Notes: generated by a model from the sequence alone, not told the origin. DNA of 64,000 bases from Vibrio atlanticus (GCF_024347315.1 NZ_AP025460.1:558001-622000); one strand, 5' to 3'. Shown: positions 1 through 10,074, counted from the stretch's first letter. A program made the numbers and translations.

Positions 1-1049
1 TCCTCACTGATCCTTCCTATTCTCAGCAAATCGTTACCCTTACTTACCCTCACATTGGCAATACCGGAACCAATTCCGAAGATGAAGAATCTTCTTCAAT
101 CCACGCTCAAGGCCTTGTGATTCGCGATCTCCCTCTAATCGCTTCTAACTTCCGTAATGAACAATCCCTTTCTGATTACCTTAAGTCGCAAAACGTTGTT
201 GGTATCGCTGATATCGATACTCGTAAGCTGACGCGTATTCTTCGTGAAAAAGGCGCACAGAACGGTTGTATCGTAGCTGGCTCTTCAGTAAATGATGGAA
301 ATTTAGACGAAGCTTTGGCTCTAGCTAAAGCAAAAGAATTCCCTGGCCTGAAAGGTATGGACCTTGCGAAAGAAGTTACAACAAAAGAAGCGTATCAATG
401 GAAACAAGGTTCGTGGACGCTTACGGGTGGACTTCCTGAAGCGAAAGCAGACTCTGAATTGCCATACCACGTTGTTGCTTATGACTTCGGTGCAAAACGA
501 AACATCTTACGAATGCTTGTTGACCGCGGCTGCCGCCTAACGGTTGTTCCTGCTGAAACTTCTGCTGAAGAAGTACTTGCTCTGAACCCAGACGGTGTTT
601 TCCTTTCAAATGGCCCTGGTGACCCAGAACCATGTACTTACGCAATTGAAGCAACAAAAGTGTTCCTAGAAAAAGGTTTACCAATCTTTGGTATCTGTCT
701 AGGTCACCAGATTCTTGCTCTTGCGTCAGGCGCTAAGACAGTGAAAATGAAGTTTGGTCACCACGGTGCAAACCACCCGGTTAAAGATTTAGATCGTGAT
801 GTTGTGATGATTACTTCACAAAACCACGGCTTTGCTGCTGACGAAGATACGCTTCCAGAGACATTACGAGCGACTCATAAGTCTCTATTTGATGGTTCTC
901 TACAAGGTATCCACCGTACAGACAAACCAGCATTTAGCTTCCAAGGTCACCCAGAAGCAAGTCCAGGTCCAGAAGATGCGGCGCCGCTATTCGACCACTT
1001 CATTGAATTAATTAACCAGTCTGTTGCAAACAAACAAGACAAAGCGTAA
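1..1049 (+). CDS. carA: Carbamoyl-phosphate synthase small subunit, 5' end missing
   Basis: This is the glutaminase subunit of carbamoyl-phosphate synthase. It frees ammonia from glutamine and passes it to CarB for pyrimidine and arginine synthesis. The reading frame is open from base 3, so the gene begins outside the window; the GTG at 117 is internal, because upstream codons read [20 protein letters not shown], typical of CarA. The C-terminal class I glutamine amidotransferase domain shows the oxyanion motif SNGPGDPEP, the nucleophile-elbow Cys in GICLGHQ, and the HPEASPGP stretch with the catalytic His and Glu. carB follows after a 16-base gap carrying a GGAG ribosome site, so the two form an operon. 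The carA promoter and leader are not in the window. The identification is firm. Confidence 0.97.
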   Translation, partial: LTDPSYSQQIVTLTYPHIGNTGTNSEDEESSSIHAQGLVIRDLPLIASNFRNEQSLSDYLKSQNVVGIADIDTRKLTRILREKGAQNGCIVAGSSVNDGNLDEALALAKAKEFPGLKGMDLAKEVTTKEAYQWKQGSWTLTGGLPEAKADSELPYHVVAYDFGAKRNILRMLVDRGCRLTVVPAETSAEEVLALNPDGVFLSNGPGDPEPCTYAIEATKVFLEKGLPIFGICLGHQILALASGAKTVKMKFGHHGANHPVKDLDRDVVMITSQNHGFAADEDTLPETLRATHKSLFDGSLQGIHRTDKPAFSFQGHPEASPGPEDAAPLFDHFIELINQSVANKQDKA

Positions 1050-1065
1050 TCCGGAGTAGTAGATA

Positions 1066-4000
1066 ATGCCAAAACGTACTGACATTAAAAGTGTTCTAAT
1101 TCTAGGTGCTGGTCCGATTGTTATCGGTCAAGCATGTGAGTTTGATTACTCTGGTGCTCAAGCTTGTAAAGCACTTCGCGAAGAAGGTTACCGAGTTATT
1201 CTTGTAAACTCGAACCCAGCGACAATCATGACTGACCCAGACATGGCTGATGCGACTTACATCGAACCTATCCAATGGGAAGTGGTTCGTAACATCATCG
1301 CTAAAGAGAAGCCTGATGCAGTTCTACCGACAATGGGCGGCCAAACTGCACTTAACTGTGCGTTAGATTTAGAAAAATACGGCGTACTTGAAGAGTTCGG
1401 CGTAGAGATGATTGGCGCAACTGCTGACGCTATCGATAAAGCTGAAGACCGCTCTCGTTTTGATAAAGCAATGAAAGCTATTGGTCTTGAGTGTCCAACG
1501 GCTGATACAGCGAAAACGATGGAAGAAGCTTACAAAGTTCAAGAAATGGTTGGTTTCCCTTGTATCATTCGTCCATCGTTTACGATGGGTGGTACAGGCG
1601 GTGGTATCGCTTATAACAAAGAAGAATTTGAAGAAATTTGTCGTCGTGGTTTGGACTTGTCTCCAACCAACGAACTTCTAATCGATGAGTCACTTATCGG
1701 TTGGAAAGAGTACGAGATGGAAGTGGTTCGCGACAAGAACGACAACTGCATCATCGTATGTGCGATTGAAAACTTTGACCCAATGGGTATTCACACGGGT
1801 GACTCGATCACCGTAGCTCCAGCACAAACGCTGACAGACAAAGAATACCAACTAATGCGTAACGCTTCTCTAGCGGTACTGCGTGAGATTGGTGTTGAAA
1901 CGGGTGGCTCAAACGTACAGTTTGGCATTAACCCGAAAGATGGCCGTATGGTTATCATCGAGATGAACCCACGTGTATCTCGTTCTTCTGCACTTGCTTC
2001 TAAAGCAACAGGTTTCCCAATCGCTAAGATTGCAGCGAAACTGGCTGTTGGCTTTACGCTAGACGAGCTAATGAATGACATCACTGGTGGCGCAACGCCA
2101 GCATCATTCGAACCAACAATCGATTACGTAGTAACTAAGATTCCTCGTTTTAACTTCGAGAAGTTTGCAGGTGCTAACGACCGTCTAACGACTCAAATGA
2201 AGTCGGTTGGTGAAGTTATGGCTATCGGCCGTAACCAACAAGAATCTCTACAGAAAGCACTTCGCGGTCTAGAAGTTGGCGCAACTGGTTTTGACGAAAT
2301 GGTCGACCTAGATGCACCTGACGCTCTAACGACGATTCGCCATGAGCTTAAAGAAGCTGGTTCTGACCGTATTTGGTACATCGCAGATGCTTTCCGTGCT
2401 GGTATGTCAGTTGATGGTGTATTCAACCTAACGCAAATTGACCGTTGGTTCCTAGTTCAAATCGAAGACATCGTAAAACTAGAGCAAGAACTTAAAGCGA
2501 AAGGCTTTGCTGGTCTGAATAAAGACGAGCTAATGAAGCTTAAGCGTAAAGGTTTTGCTGATGCTCGCCTGTCTAAGATTCTAGGTGTGGCTGAAAGTGA
2601 AATTCGTCGTCTACGTGACCAATACGATATTCACCCAGTCTACAAGCGTGTAGATACGTGTGCGGCTGAGTTCTCTTCTGATACGGCTTACATGTACTCA
2701 TCTTACGATGATGAATGTGAATCGAACCCAACAGACAAAGAGAAAATCATGATCTTAGGCGGCGGTCCAAACCGTATCGGCCAAGGTATTGAATTCGATT
2801 ACTGTTGTGTACATGCATCTCTAGCACTACGTGAAGATGGCTACGAAACAATCATGGTTAACTGTAACCCTGAGACAGTTTCGACAGACTACGATACGTC
2901 TGACCGTCTGTACTTTGAACCAGTAACTCTGGAAGACGTACTAGCAATCGTTCGTGTTGAGAAGCCAAAAGGCGTTATCGTTCAGTACGGTGGTCAAACA
3001 CCACTGAAACTGGCTCGTGAGCTTGAAGCTGCTGGCGTACCAATCATTGGTACTAGCCCAGACGCAATCGACCGTGCAGAAGACCGTGAGCGTTTCCAAG
3101 TTGCTGTTGACCGTCTTGGTCTTCTACAACCAGAAAACGCGACAGTAACAACAATGGAGCAAGCGGTAGAGAAATCTCGCGAAATCGGTTTCCCATTGGT
3201 TGTTCGTCCTTCTTATGTTCTTGGTGGTCGAGCGATGGAAATCGTATACGACGAGCAAGACTTACGCCGCTACTTCAACGAAGCAGTTAGCGTTTCAAAC
3301 GAATCTCCAGTACTACTTGATAGCTTCCTAGACGATGCTGTTGAAGTGGACGTTGATGCGATTTGTGACGGTGAGCGCGTTGTTATTGCGGGTATCATGG
3401 AGCATATCGAGCAAGCGGGTGTTCACTCAGGTGACTCAGCATGTTCTCTTCCGGCTTACACGTTAAGCCAAGAAATCCAAGACGTAATGCGTGAGCAAGT
3501 TGAAAAGCTAGCGTTCGAGTTGGGTGTTCGTGGTCTAATGAATACGCAGTTTGCTGTTAAGAACAACCAAGTGTACCTAATCGAGGTTAACCCTCGTGCA
3601 GCACGTACAGTGCCGTTCGTATCGAAAGCAACAGGCGCAGCAGTCGCTAAGATTGCAGCTCGTGTGATGGCTGGTCAATCGTTAGAGTCTCAAGGCTTTA
3701 CGAAAGAAATCATCCCACCTTACTACTCAGTGAAAGAGGTTGTTCTTCCGTTCAACAAATTCCCTGGTGTTGATCCACTGTTAGGCCCAGAAATGCGCTC
3801 TACTGGTGAAGTTATGGGTGTTGGCGCAACGTTTGCTGAAGCATACTCTAAAGCTGAATTGGGTTGTGGTCACATCTACCCTGAAGGCGGTCGTGCATTG
3901 CTTTCTGTTCGCGAAGGCGACAAAGAGCGTGTTGTTGACCTAGCATCTAAGCTATCTAAGCTTGGTTACCAGCTAGACGCAACTCACGGTACAGCTGTTA

Positions 4001-4296
4001 TCCTTGGCGAAGCGGGCATTAACCCACGTCTAGTAAACAAGGTACACGAAGGTCGTCCTCACATTCTTGACCGTATCAAGAACAACGAGTACACGTACAT
4101 CGTGAACACTGCGGCTGGCCGTCAAGCGATTGAAGATTCTAAAGTTCTTCGTCGTGGCGCATTGGCTGAGAAAGTGAACTACACGACTACGCTAAACGCA
4201 GCATTCGCGACTTGTATGGCGCACACTGCAGACGCGAAAACGTCAGTAACTTCAGTTCAAGAGTTACACGCACAAGTTAAAGCTTCTCTAGCTTAA
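1066..4296 (+). CDS. carB: Carbamoyl-phosphate synthase large subunit
   Basis: CarB makes carbamoyl phosphate from bicarbonate, two ATP and the ammonia tunnelled from CarA. At 1076 residues it has the family's usual length. Two homologous synthetase halves are visible: each begins with a nucleotide-binding segment ([19 protein letters not shown] near residue 12 and [17 protein letters not shown] near 563) and each has an ATP-grasp domain ending in [18 protein letters not shown] or [18 protein letters not shown]. The last ~130 residues are the MGS-like allosteric domain, where UMP and ornithine act in E. coli. It is the second gene of the carAB operon and is followed by a strong terminator whose upstream region is a candidate sRNA. 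Confidence 0.98.
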   Translation: MPKRTDIKSVLILGAGPIVIGQACEFDYSGAQACKALREEGYRVILVNSNPATIMTDPDMADATYIEPIQWEVVRNIIAKEKPDAVLPTMGGQTALNCALDLEKYGVLEEFGVEMIGATADAIDKAEDRSRFDKAMKAIGLECPTADTAKTMEEAYKVQEMVGFPCIIRPSFTMGGTGGGIAYNKEEFEEICRRGLDLSPTNELLIDESLIGWKEYEMEVVRDKNDNCIIVCAIENFDPMGIHTGDSITVAPAQTLTDKEYQLMRNASLAVLREIGVETGGSNVQFGINPKDGRMVIIEMNPRVSRSSALASKATGFPIAKIAAKLAVGFTLDELMNDITGGATPASFEPTIDYVVTKIPRFNFEKFAGANDRLTTQMKSVGEVMAIGRNQQESLQKALRGLEVGATGFDEMVDLDAPDALTTIRHELKEAGSDRIWYIADAFRAGMSVDGVFNLTQIDRWFLVQIEDIVKLEQELKAKGFAGLNKDELMKLKRKGFADARLSKILGVAESEIRRLRDQYDIHPVYKRVDTCAAEFSSDTAYMYSSYDDECESNPTDKEKIMILGGGPNRIGQGIEFDYCCVHASLALREDGYETIMVNCNPETVSTDYDTSDRLYFEPVTLEDVLAIVRVEKPKGVIVQYGGQTPLKLARELEAAGVPIIGTSPDAIDRAEDRERFQVAVDRLGLLQPENATVTTMEQAVEKSREIGFPLVVRPSYVLGGRAMEIVYDEQDLRRYFNEAVSVSNESPVLLDSFLDDAVEVDVDAICDGERVVIAGIMEHIEQAGVHSGDSACSLPAYTLSQEIQDVMREQVEKLAFELGVRGLMNTQFAVKNNQVYLIEVNPRAARTVPFVSKATGAAVAKIAARVMAGQSLESQGFTKEIIPPYYSVKEVVLPFNKFPGVDPLLGPEMRSTGEVMGVGATFAEAYSKAELGCGHIYPEGGRALLSVREGDKERVVDLASKLSKLGYQLDATHGTAVILGEAGINPRLVNKVHEGRPHILDRIKNNEYTYIVNTAAGRQAIEDSKVLRRGALAEKVNYTTTLNAAFATCMAHTADAKTSVTSVQELHAQVKASLA

Positions 4297-4366
4297 TAGG
4301 CTCACGTGTATCGCTGTTAAGCGGATATAAATGCTCAAAGCCCACTCTTCGGAGTGGGCTTTTTTA
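4290..4366 (+). ncRNA. carZ: Candidate CarZ-like sRNA from the carAB 3' UTR
   Basis: In Vibrio cholerae the carAB mRNA 3' end is processed by RNase E into the Hfq-dependent small RNA CarZ, which represses carAB. Here the short 3' UTR after the carB stop has the same arrangement: a single-stranded AU-containing stretch (4297-4336), then a strong stem-loop and a run of six T, the usual Hfq-binding tail. The 5' end is a guess, since processing sites cannot be read from sequence, and the expected pairing partner at the carA start lies outside the window. Position and structure are seen; identity is inferred from synteny. Confidence 0.5.
4337..4366 (+). terminator. Rho-independent terminator of carAB
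   Basis: The inverted repeat AAAGCCCACTC / GGAGTGGGCTTT encloses a TTC loop and runs into six T, 40 bases after the carB stop. It would also be the 3' end of the CarZ-like RNA. Confidence 0.93.
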
Positions 4367-4516
4367 TGTCTGTCATCTGGTGTCGGTTAGATGGTGAAAA
4401 TCTGGTGATGGCTAAATGAAGAAAATTTGGAATAGGTTACAATCTTGTGTTTCGTTGTTGATTGTTTGCTCGCGGTGGTAAGTTGTCGCTATACGAGAAT
4501 TTAAGGCGTTGGGTAT

Positions 4517-5296
4517 ATGGAAATTACTCTAGAAATATTGGCTATCTTGTTTGTTGTTGCAACGGCGGCAGGCTTTATCGATGCAATGGCTGGCGGCGGT
4601 GGATTGTTGACTCTACCTGCATTGCTAGCGGCCGGAGTGCCACCCACGCAGGCACTGGCAACCAATAAACTCCAAAGCTCCTTCGGCAGCTTCTCTGCGA
4701 GTTGGTATTTCGTGCGCAATGGTATCGTCAGTATTAAAGAGATGCGCCTCGCTATCTTTTGTACCTTTATTGGTTCTGCAATTGGTGCCGAGCTAGTCCA
4801 ACACATTGATGCGAGCTTACTGACCAGTGTTATCCCGTTGCTGCTCATCGCTATCTCTCTCTATTTCCTGTTAGCCCCCCAAACTAGAGCGTCTGAAGGA
4901 AAACAGAAGATCTCTGAGGCGATGTTTGCTCTGTGTGTTGGTGGCGGTGTGGGTTTCTATGATGGCTTTTTTGGCCCAGGAACAGGTTCTATCTTCACCG
5001 TCTGCTTTGTTGCGATTGGTCACTTCTCGTTAGTCGATGCAACGGCGCGCACTAAGGTACTTAACTTTACCTCGAATATCGCGGCCTTAATTTTCTTTAT
5101 TTTGGCTGGTTTGCCAATTTGGGAGTTGGGTTTAGTAATGGCGGTCGGCGGTTTTATGGGCGCTCAGCTTGGCGCTAAAGTGGTGGTGACAAAAGGGCAA
5201 AAATGGATTCGCCCTCTTGTGATCGTGATGTCGATGCTAATGGCGTCTAAACTGCTTTGGGAACAGCATCAACAATGGATTCTATCAGTGTTTTAA
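4517..5296 (+). CDS. TSUP (TauE/SafE) family membrane transporter, YfcA-like
   Basis: This 259-residue integral membrane protein belongs to the TSUP family (former DUF81), several members of which export sulfite or organosulfur anions. It shows two repeats of the family signature: GFIDAMAGGGGLLTLPALLAAG near residue 20 and GFYDGFFGPGTGSIFTVCF near 150, with about eight hydrophobic helices. Length and the GFFGPGTG motif resemble E. coli YfcA. The ATG at 4517 follows AAGGCG. Its last 50 bases overlap the 3' end of the converging LysR gene. The substrate cannot be told from sequence. A second, different TSUP gene lies at 62246-63037. Confidence 0.85.
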   Translation: MEITLEILAILFVVATAAGFIDAMAGGGGLLTLPALLAAGVPPTQALATNKLQSSFGSFSASWYFVRNGIVSIKEMRLAIFCTFIGSAIGAELVQHIDASLLTSVIPLLLIAISLYFLLAPQTRASEGKQKISEAMFALCVGGGVGFYDGFFGPGTGSIFTVCFVAIGHFSLVDATARTKVLNFTSNIAALIFFILAGLPIWELGLVMAVGGFMGAQLGAKVVVTKGQKWIRPLVIVMSMLMASKLLWEQHQQWILSVF

Positions 5297-6092
5297 CTCG
5301 CGGAGACTGATAGCTGTTCGGCCTTACACAGATATGAATCGGTCGAATAAGGCCTTCTAGTTCTTGGAAGCTATACAGATATTTAGGTTCAATATTGAGT
5401 GTTTTTACTATTGAGAGCGGGATTAAGGCCGGTCCAGTCCCACCCAAAGCAAGTTGCGCTGCTGCGGTGTAGGCATCCATCTCCATCAAGGGTTTAATAC
5501 CAAACTTTTCTAACACTGAGAGCTGATAAGAGTTGGCAGGGTTGGTCATATCGTTGGTAATCACCAATGGAGGAAGCTCCGTTAACGGCGACTTACTCAC
5601 TATGTAAAACGGCTCATCAAATAGGTGAAAGGTCATCAACCCATGATGCGGTGGCAGTAAGCCAGCACACAACCCCAAGGTCGCCTTACCAGACTGCACT
5701 CGCTCGATAATTCTTGGTGTATGGTTAGTGGTGATGGTGATGTATTTATCTTGCTGGATAAATTGGCCCATCATCTCACCTAAATAACCCGCTATCAGAG
5801 ACTTAGAGCTATCTAAAGTAATGAGAGTGGTATCTTCCAACTCTTGCTGTTCATAAATAAGCCCTCTAAGTTCATTGAATGTAGGGCCTATGCTCTCGAT
5901 TAATGCAATCGCATCCGGCGTCAGTTTTATCTGTCGGCCACTCGGCTCGATGAGCTTTTTACCTAGCTTCTTTTCTAAATTCGCAATCCGTTTGCTGACC
6001 GCTGATTGGCTGATATAAAGCAAGCTGCCTGTGCGGCTCATGGTTTTTGCTTTACTCAATACCAGTAGAGTTTCGATTCCTTCGAGTAGCAT
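5247..6092 (-). CDS. LysR-type transcriptional regulator
   Basis: This is a 281-residue one-component regulator. The N-terminal winged helix-turn-helix (about residues 3-60) contains SRTGSLLYISQSAVSKRIAN, a typical LysR recognition region, followed by LEKKLGKKLIEP. Residues ~90-275 form the periplasmic-binding-like effector domain. It converges on the TSUP gene at 4517 and overlaps its end by 50 bases, so its terminal codons lie inside that gene in antisense. Its own upstream region is short, with the yadS terminator about 160 bases away. Neither ligand nor targets can be read from sequence; control of the neighbouring transporter is possible but unproven. Confidence 0.85.
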   Translation of the reverse strand: MLLEGIETLLVLSKAKTMSRTGSLLYISQSAVSKRIANLEKKLGKKLIEPSGRQIKLTPDAIALIESIGPTFNELRGLIYEQQELEDTTLITLDSSKSLIAGYLGEMMGQFIQQDKYITITTNHTPRIIERVQSGKATLGLCAGLLPPHHGLMTFHLFDEPFYIVSKSPLTELPPLVITNDMTNPANSYQLSVLEKFGIKPLMEMDAYTAAAQLALGGTGPALIPLSIVKTLNIEPKYLYSFQELEGLIRPIHICVRPNSYQSPRVKTLIESIVDAVPKAV

Positions 6093-6253
6093 TGGGTTAT
6101 ATTCATGAAAGTTGGGAATGATTGGATTAAGTTACCTTAAACGCTATTCATTCTCTAGATTTGAAACTAAAGGTTTGAACTCAGTTAGGTATTTTTAATT
6201 GGGAACGCTAAGTGTCACGAGAGCATTTGAATGGATAGCAGAGTGAGCTGGAT

Positions 6254-6284
6254 TAAAAAAGACTCCTTTGCGGAGCCTTTTAGT
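6254..6284 (-). terminator. Terminator after yadS
   Basis: On the minus strand AAAAGGCTCC, loop GCAAA and GGAGTCTTTTTT form a GC-rich stem with a T tract. It lies 12 bases past the yadS stop and ends the mtnN-cobD-btuF-yadS operon. Confidence 0.85.
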
Positions 6285-6295
6285 CATCGTTCTAT

Positions 6296-6913
6296 CTATT
6301 TGATAGCGAAGGTTGGCAATGACAAGTGCCAGCGAATAGCGCCAAGCCTAATCAATAGTGTCGTAAACACACCGGCCAAAAAGGCGGTTTCTGAGTCGTG
6401 TCCCATGTTGAGCGCCATGGTATGGAAAGTACCACCAATGATACAAGCGGTCGCATAGACTTCACTTCTTAGAATCATTGGCACTTCGCGTGCAAGCACG
6501 TCACGGATAATACCGCCACCACAGCCTGTGATAACACCCATGATAATGGCCACTAATGCCGAGTCTTGATAAATCAGTGCTTTTTCTACACCAATACCAA
6601 CAAACACCGCTAAGCCGATCGCATCACATACCGGCAATATCCACCAAGCCAGACGCTTTGGACGTCTTACTATAATCATGGTCAGCAAACAGGTGGTGAT
6701 GATAACCCAAAGGTAGGTGGTATCGGTGATCCAAAACACGGGAGTTGCTCCTAGTGCCATGTCACGAATAGTACCGCCGCCAATCGCGGTTACGCTGCCT
6801 AAAACGGCTACGCCAAAGGGATCCATCTTAAGACGGCCAGCGACAAATACGCCTGAGACAGCAAAAATGGCAGTGCCAAATAAATCGATAATATAAAGCA
6901 GCATGGAGTCCAT
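6296..6913 (-). CDS. yadS: TRIC-type (UPF0126) inner membrane protein, YadS homologue
   Basis: This 205-residue membrane protein holds two copies of the UPF0126 domain, each about 85 residues with three helices and the signature GGGTIRDMALG (first copy, ~residue 46) or GGGIIRDVLAREVP (second copy, ~131). The family is the prokaryotic branch of TRIC trimeric cation channels; its physiological role in bacteria is unsettled. It is last in the mtnN-cobD-btuF-yadS operon, matching the mtnN-btuF-yadS order of E. coli, which supports the YadS name over the paralogue YicG. A terminator follows. Confidence 0.82.
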   Translation of the reverse strand: MDSMLLYIIDLFGTAIFAVSGVFVAGRLKMDPFGVAVLGSVTAIGGGTIRDMALGATPVFWITDTTYLWVIITTCLLTMIIVRRPKRLAWWILPVCDAIGLAVFVGIGVEKALIYQDSALVAIIMGVITGCGGGIIRDVLAREVPMILRSEVYATACIIGGTFHTMALNMGHDSETAFLAGVFTTLLIRLGAIRWHLSLPTFAIK

Positions 6914-6987
6914 GATACTGGTGCTCTTATGGTTGAAATTGTAGGGACAGGTCGGTGGCGAATTGTACGAAAAAACGCAGCAAATAG

Positions 6988-7857
6988 TTAGTGATTTTGC
7001 CTAGCTCTATCGAAGAAATCGCATACTTGTTGGAGCGCTTTCAAAGTTCTCGTCGTAGGGCGATTAATCCAGTCAGAGTTGAGTGACCAAATCTGATTTT
7101 GAGCGACCGCCGGGATCTCATCTTCCCAAGTTTGCCACATGGTTCCATTCTCAATTGCGTGCTGAGAAGTGAAGATCACTTGCGGCTTCCTTAACACAAC
7201 TTGTTCAATGCCAACTTGCGGGTAAGGGGAAGCACTGTCTTCGAAAATATTGTGGCCACCACAAAACTCAAACACCTCACTTGGCCAGTGTCCTTGAGCA
7301 ACAGTGATGATCGGCTTCTCACTGAGTTGGTAGAAGTAGTTTACTGGCTCGGCATCTTTGTATTTTAGTCTCAACGCGTTGAGCTGCTCTCTGTATTGTT
7401 GAGCGTTATTTTCGCCAATACTTGGATCGCTTGCGAATTGGCTAAGTTGCTCAATATTGGTCGCGATGTTATCTAGGCTCTTGGTTTTTGAGTAATAAAT
7501 ATTAAAACCAAATTGCTCCAGTTTCGCGAGTTCTCTGGGCGGGTTTCCCGCTGGCCATGCGAGAATGAGATCAGGTTGCAGGGCGATGATCTTCTCAACC
7601 TTGATGCCTTGGTAATTCGCCACTTTCTCTAGCTTGTCAGCTTGTATTGGATAATCACTTCGCTCACTCACCGCAACAAGCTTATCACCTAAACCAGCGC
7701 TGTATGCGAGTTCAGTGGCATGAGGAGCAAGGCTAACCACGCGTTGAGCCGGCTGTACTTGTTCTTGAGTCAGTGGTGCTTCTTCTGCAAATGATAAAGG
7801 CAGCCATAAGCTGGAAGACAAAATAGTAAGGCTTGTAACAAGTGCTGATGGTTTCAC
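6988..7857 (-). CDS. btuF: Vitamin B12 periplasmic binding protein
   Basis: BtuF binds cobalamin in the periplasm and delivers it to the BtuCD ABC transporter. The fold is that of class III solute-binding proteins, with the segment RVVSLAPHATELAYSAG after the signal peptide and a second lobe containing EFCGGHNIFED. I take the GTG at 7857 as the start: it has an AAGGGA ribosome site, lies one base past the cobD stop, and opens directly into a signal peptide (KPSALVTSLTILSSSLWLPL, cleavage probably after SFA). A TTG at 7878 in the same frame is an alternative. btuC and btuD are not in the window. Coupling to cobD ties import to corrinoid salvage. Confidence 0.9.
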   Translation of the reverse strand: MKPSALVTSLTILSSSLWLPLSFAEEAPLTQEQVQPAQRVVSLAPHATELAYSAGLGDKLVAVSERSDYPIQADKLEKVANYQGIKVEKIIALQPDLILAWPAGNPPRELAKLEQFGFNIYYSKTKSLDNIATNIEQLSQFASDPSIGENNAQQYREQLNALRLKYKDAEPVNYFYQLSEKPIITVAQGHWPSEVFEFCGGHNIFEDSASPYPQVGIEQVVLRKPQVIFTSQHAIENGTMWQTWEDEIPAVAQNQIWSLNSDWINRPTTRTLKALQQVCDFFDRARQNH

Positions 7858-7858
7858 T

Positions 7859-8812
7859 CTAAATCCCTTGGTGAACAAATAGTAAGATTAGGCTTTGTAA
7901 AAATATCCAGATAGCGATGCGACCAAACAGCAGTTTTTGAAGTTGAGACAAGTGCAGGGCTGAAGGGGCGATTCTGCCGCCTAATTTTGCTCGAATAGCT
8001 TTGGTGTTGTCGTAAATCGCAGGGCCGCCCAGTGACAGCTCAAGCTTGTTGCCGACAGCAGTAATCAACCATGCAGGGCCGGGCAATGGCCAAGAGCGAC
8101 TCTGAGCGAGCATCATCTTGAATGTGTGAGACGCTTTATCACCACATACAATCATTAAGGCAAACAATCGCATTGGTATAAATTCTAGGATAGCGACGAT
8201 CTTGATTGCCGTGGATCCAAATGGAGAGAACTGCTTACGGCTTGGTGACCACGCTCGCGCTAATTCGACAATCAGGCGATACATTAAAGCGGCGATTCCA
8301 CCACCAATGGCGTACCAGAATAAAACACAAACCACATTACGAGCGTAACCCATGATGATAGTTTCAGCAGCGGCTTTGCCAAGCCCAAGTGATGACAGTG
8401 ATTCAGTTTGACGATTAACAATAGGCGCTAATAACTGGCGAGCCGTGGCTTTATCTTCTCGGCCAAGAGCTTTGATCAGTTGATTTGCCAACTTTTCATT
8501 GTTACGCCAATCAATGGCGAGTAACAACAGCGCTAATTCAAACAGTTGTGATTGCCAAACCAGTGGCTGCAGTGCCAATAGAATAACCAGAGCAGGCAAG
8601 ACCATTAACCCCCAAGCTAAAGTGCCTGAGATTAAGCTTTGGGAATAATTCTGATTGTTATTAACCTTAGTTGCTAAAAGTTCAGCAAACTTATGCCATA
8701 AGGTCGTGGGGTGTGCGGCATGGGGGATAGGTAAAATTAAATGAAAAAGCAGTGCTCCCCACATTACAAGGAGCACGCCATTTGCAAATACCTGATCAAA
8801 CAGTGTTTGCAT
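7859..8812 (-). CDS. cobD: Adenosylcobinamide-phosphate synthase (CobD/CbiB family)
   Basis: Members attach aminopropanol (phosphate) to adenosylcobyric acid in late cobalamin synthesis. The 317-residue protein is a polytopic membrane protein with hydrophobic blocks at both ends and the family stretch WPLPGPAWLITAVGNKLELSLGGP in pieces around residues 228-252. The N terminus is less conserved than in enterobacterial CbiB, so 'CobD/CbiB family' is safer than a firm orthologue. It sits 10 bases after mtnN and one base before btuF, clearly co-transcribed. No other cob genes are nearby, which fits salvage rather than de novo synthesis. Confidence 0.8.
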   Translation of the reverse strand: MQTLFDQVFANGVLLVMWGALLFHLILPIPHAAHPTTLWHKFAELLATKVNNNQNYSQSLISGTLAWGLMVLPALVILLALQPLVWQSQLFELALLLLAIDWRNNEKLANQLIKALGREDKATARQLLAPIVNRQTESLSSLGLGKAAAETIIMGYARNVVCVLFWYAIGGGIAALMYRLIVELARAWSPSRKQFSPFGSTAIKIVAILEFIPMRLFALMIVCGDKASHTFKMMLAQSRSWPLPGPAWLITAVGNKLELSLGGPAIYDNTKAIRAKLGGRIAPSALHLSQLQKLLFGRIAIWIFLQSLILLFVHQGI

Positions 8813-8822
8813 GTCTAGTCGC

Positions 8823-9518
8823 TTACTTTAGTAGGGCAACCATCTTGATAACCATCTCAGAAGAGCTTTGCGCTGCAAGTGGCAGGAACTCTTCGAAGCT
8901 CATTGGTGATTCTTTGTCTGCAACGTCAGAGATTGCACGAACAACCACGAATGGTACTTGGAATTGGTGACAAGCTTGAGCGATAGCCGATGCTTCCATC
9001 TCTACAGCAACCACTGATGGGAAGTGCTTGCGGATGAACGCTTGGCGTTCTGCTGTGCAAACAAACGCGTCGCCAGTACAGATAAGGCCACGAACGGCGT
9101 GCTTATCTTCCATTTGTGCTAGAGCTTGTTCTGCAACAGCCATCAGCTTGTCATCTGCCTTGAATGCTGCAGGTTGACCAGCCATTTGGCCGATTTCGTA
9201 ACCGAAAGCTGTAACGTCAGCATCGTGGTGACGAACTTCAGTAGAGATAACCACATCGCCAAGGTTCAGTGTTGAATCAAAACCGCCAGCAGAGCCAGTG
9301 TTTAGAACGACATCTGGTTGGTATTCGCTTAGCAGGATTGAAGTACCAACAGCAGCTGCTACTTTACCAATGCCTGATTGAAGCAAAACAACGTCAACAC
9401 CATTTAGCTGACCAGAGAAAAAGGTACAACCGCCTTTATTAACTTCAGTAATGTCTGAAATTGCTGCTTTTAGGATCGCAACTTCTTGCTCCATTGCGCC
9501 AATGATGCCGATTTTCAT
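8823..9518 (-). CDS. mtnN: 5'-methylthioadenosine/S-adenosylhomocysteine nucleosidase
   Basis: MtnN (Pfs) cleaves adenine from 5'-methylthioadenosine, S-adenosylhomocysteine and 5'-deoxyadenosine. It relieves product inhibition of SAM enzymes and supplies S-ribosylhomocysteine to LuxS for autoinducer-2. The 231-residue protein matches the family length and begins [13 protein letters not shown] with the catalytic Glu12; the later motifs [12 protein letters not shown] and [10 protein letters not shown] carry the nucleoside-binding Glu and the catalytic Asp. It is first in the operon with cobD, btuF and yadS. The identification is firm. Confidence 0.96.
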   Translation of the reverse strand: MKIGIIGAMEQEVAILKAAISDITEVNKGGCTFFSGQLNGVDVVLLQSGIGKVAAAVGTSILLSEYQPDVVLNTGSAGGFDSTLNLGDVVISTEVRHHDADVTAFGYEIGQMAGQPAAFKADDKLMAVAEQALAQMEDKHAVRGLICTGDAFVCTAERQAFIRKHFPSVVAVEMEASAIAQACHQFQVPFVVVRAISDVADKESPMSFEEFLPLAAQSSSEMVIKMVALLK

Positions 9519-9573
9519 GTGTAGTCTCTTAATAAATAATATTTAAACAGTAGAGCGAAATTGTAGCATGGAA

Positions 9574-9608
9574 GAGAAGTGTCGAGCGACAACCCAGAAG
9601 CACTTCTC
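9574..9608. repeat. 8-bp inverted repeat upstream of mtnN
   Basis: GAGAAGTG at 9574-9581 and CACTTCTC at 9601-9608 are perfect inverted copies 19 bases apart. They sit between the DUF1499 gene and mtnN, both minus strand. No T tract follows, so it is not a clear terminator; it could be a weak terminator of the DUF1499 gene or a protein site. Confidence 0.4.
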
Positions 9609-9645
9609 ATCCGAATACAGACGATTTATCTGTGTATTCTTTTAT

Positions 9646-10074
9646 CTATTTGATTAAGCCTTCGTTTTTCAAGCTAGCACGAAGTTGATCCGCTCGTTTT
9701 CGGTTTACGCCAAAATCAGAATGGCCAGTGCGAGACTCTGAACGCACGATCAGTTTGCCATCAGTGATCTTAAGCTCTAAATCATCGACAAAGCGTATGA
9801 TGCGAGAAGTACATTCAACACGTAGGTAATCTTCGGTTTTACTCGCGGTTTTCGAACCCGGTAAGGTTAATGCAACCTGCTCAATCGCATCTAAGTTTGC
9901 TGAATCTGATAACTCAAACGCGGCCAATGCATGCTGCTCACGGTCATCTTGAGTTGATACGCAGTTTGGTTTGTCTCCACAAGGTGATGAAGTTCTGTCT
10001 TTCATGTCCGTGATTCCTTGGCTGCAAGCGGTTAAAGTCAAAAGAGATAGAGAAAGGAGAGCGGCTTTTTTCAT
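9646..10074 (-). CDS. DUF1499 family lipoprotein
   Basis: This is a predicted lipoprotein of 142 residues. I start it at the ATG at 10074, which has an AGGA ribosome site and opens straight into a lipoprotein signal (MKKAALLSLSLLTLTACS, lipobox LTAC); an upstream in-frame start would add 21 residues that do not look like a signal. The mature part shows the DUF1499 pattern: PCGDKPNCVSTQ near the N terminus, then VECTSRIIRFVDDLE and RSESRTGHSDFGVNRKRAD. The residue after the lipid Cys is Ser, which predicts outer-membrane sorting. The molecular function of the family is unknown. It appears monocistronic, with a terminator upstream separating it from gltD. Confidence 0.82.
   Translation of the reverse strand: MKKAALLSLSLLTLTACSQGITDMKDRTSSPCGDKPNCVSTQDDREQHALAAFELSDSANLDAIEQVALTLPGSKTASKTEDYLRVECTSRIIRFVDDLELKITDGKLIVRSESRTGHSDFGVNRKRADQLRASLKNEGLIK

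Noticed and set aside
421..684. Minus-strand ORF inside carA
   Set aside because: Antisense shadow of a well-conserved gene; no ribosome site and low-complexity, unlikely protein.
6231..6458. 75-codon plus-strand ORF near the yadS 3' end
   Set aside because: Runs through the yadS terminator and antisense to yadS; no ribosome site.
7859..9645. Cobalamin riboswitch for cobD/btuF
   Set aside because: cobD and btuF lie inside an operon headed by mtnN, and the B12-box core was not seen upstream of mtnN.
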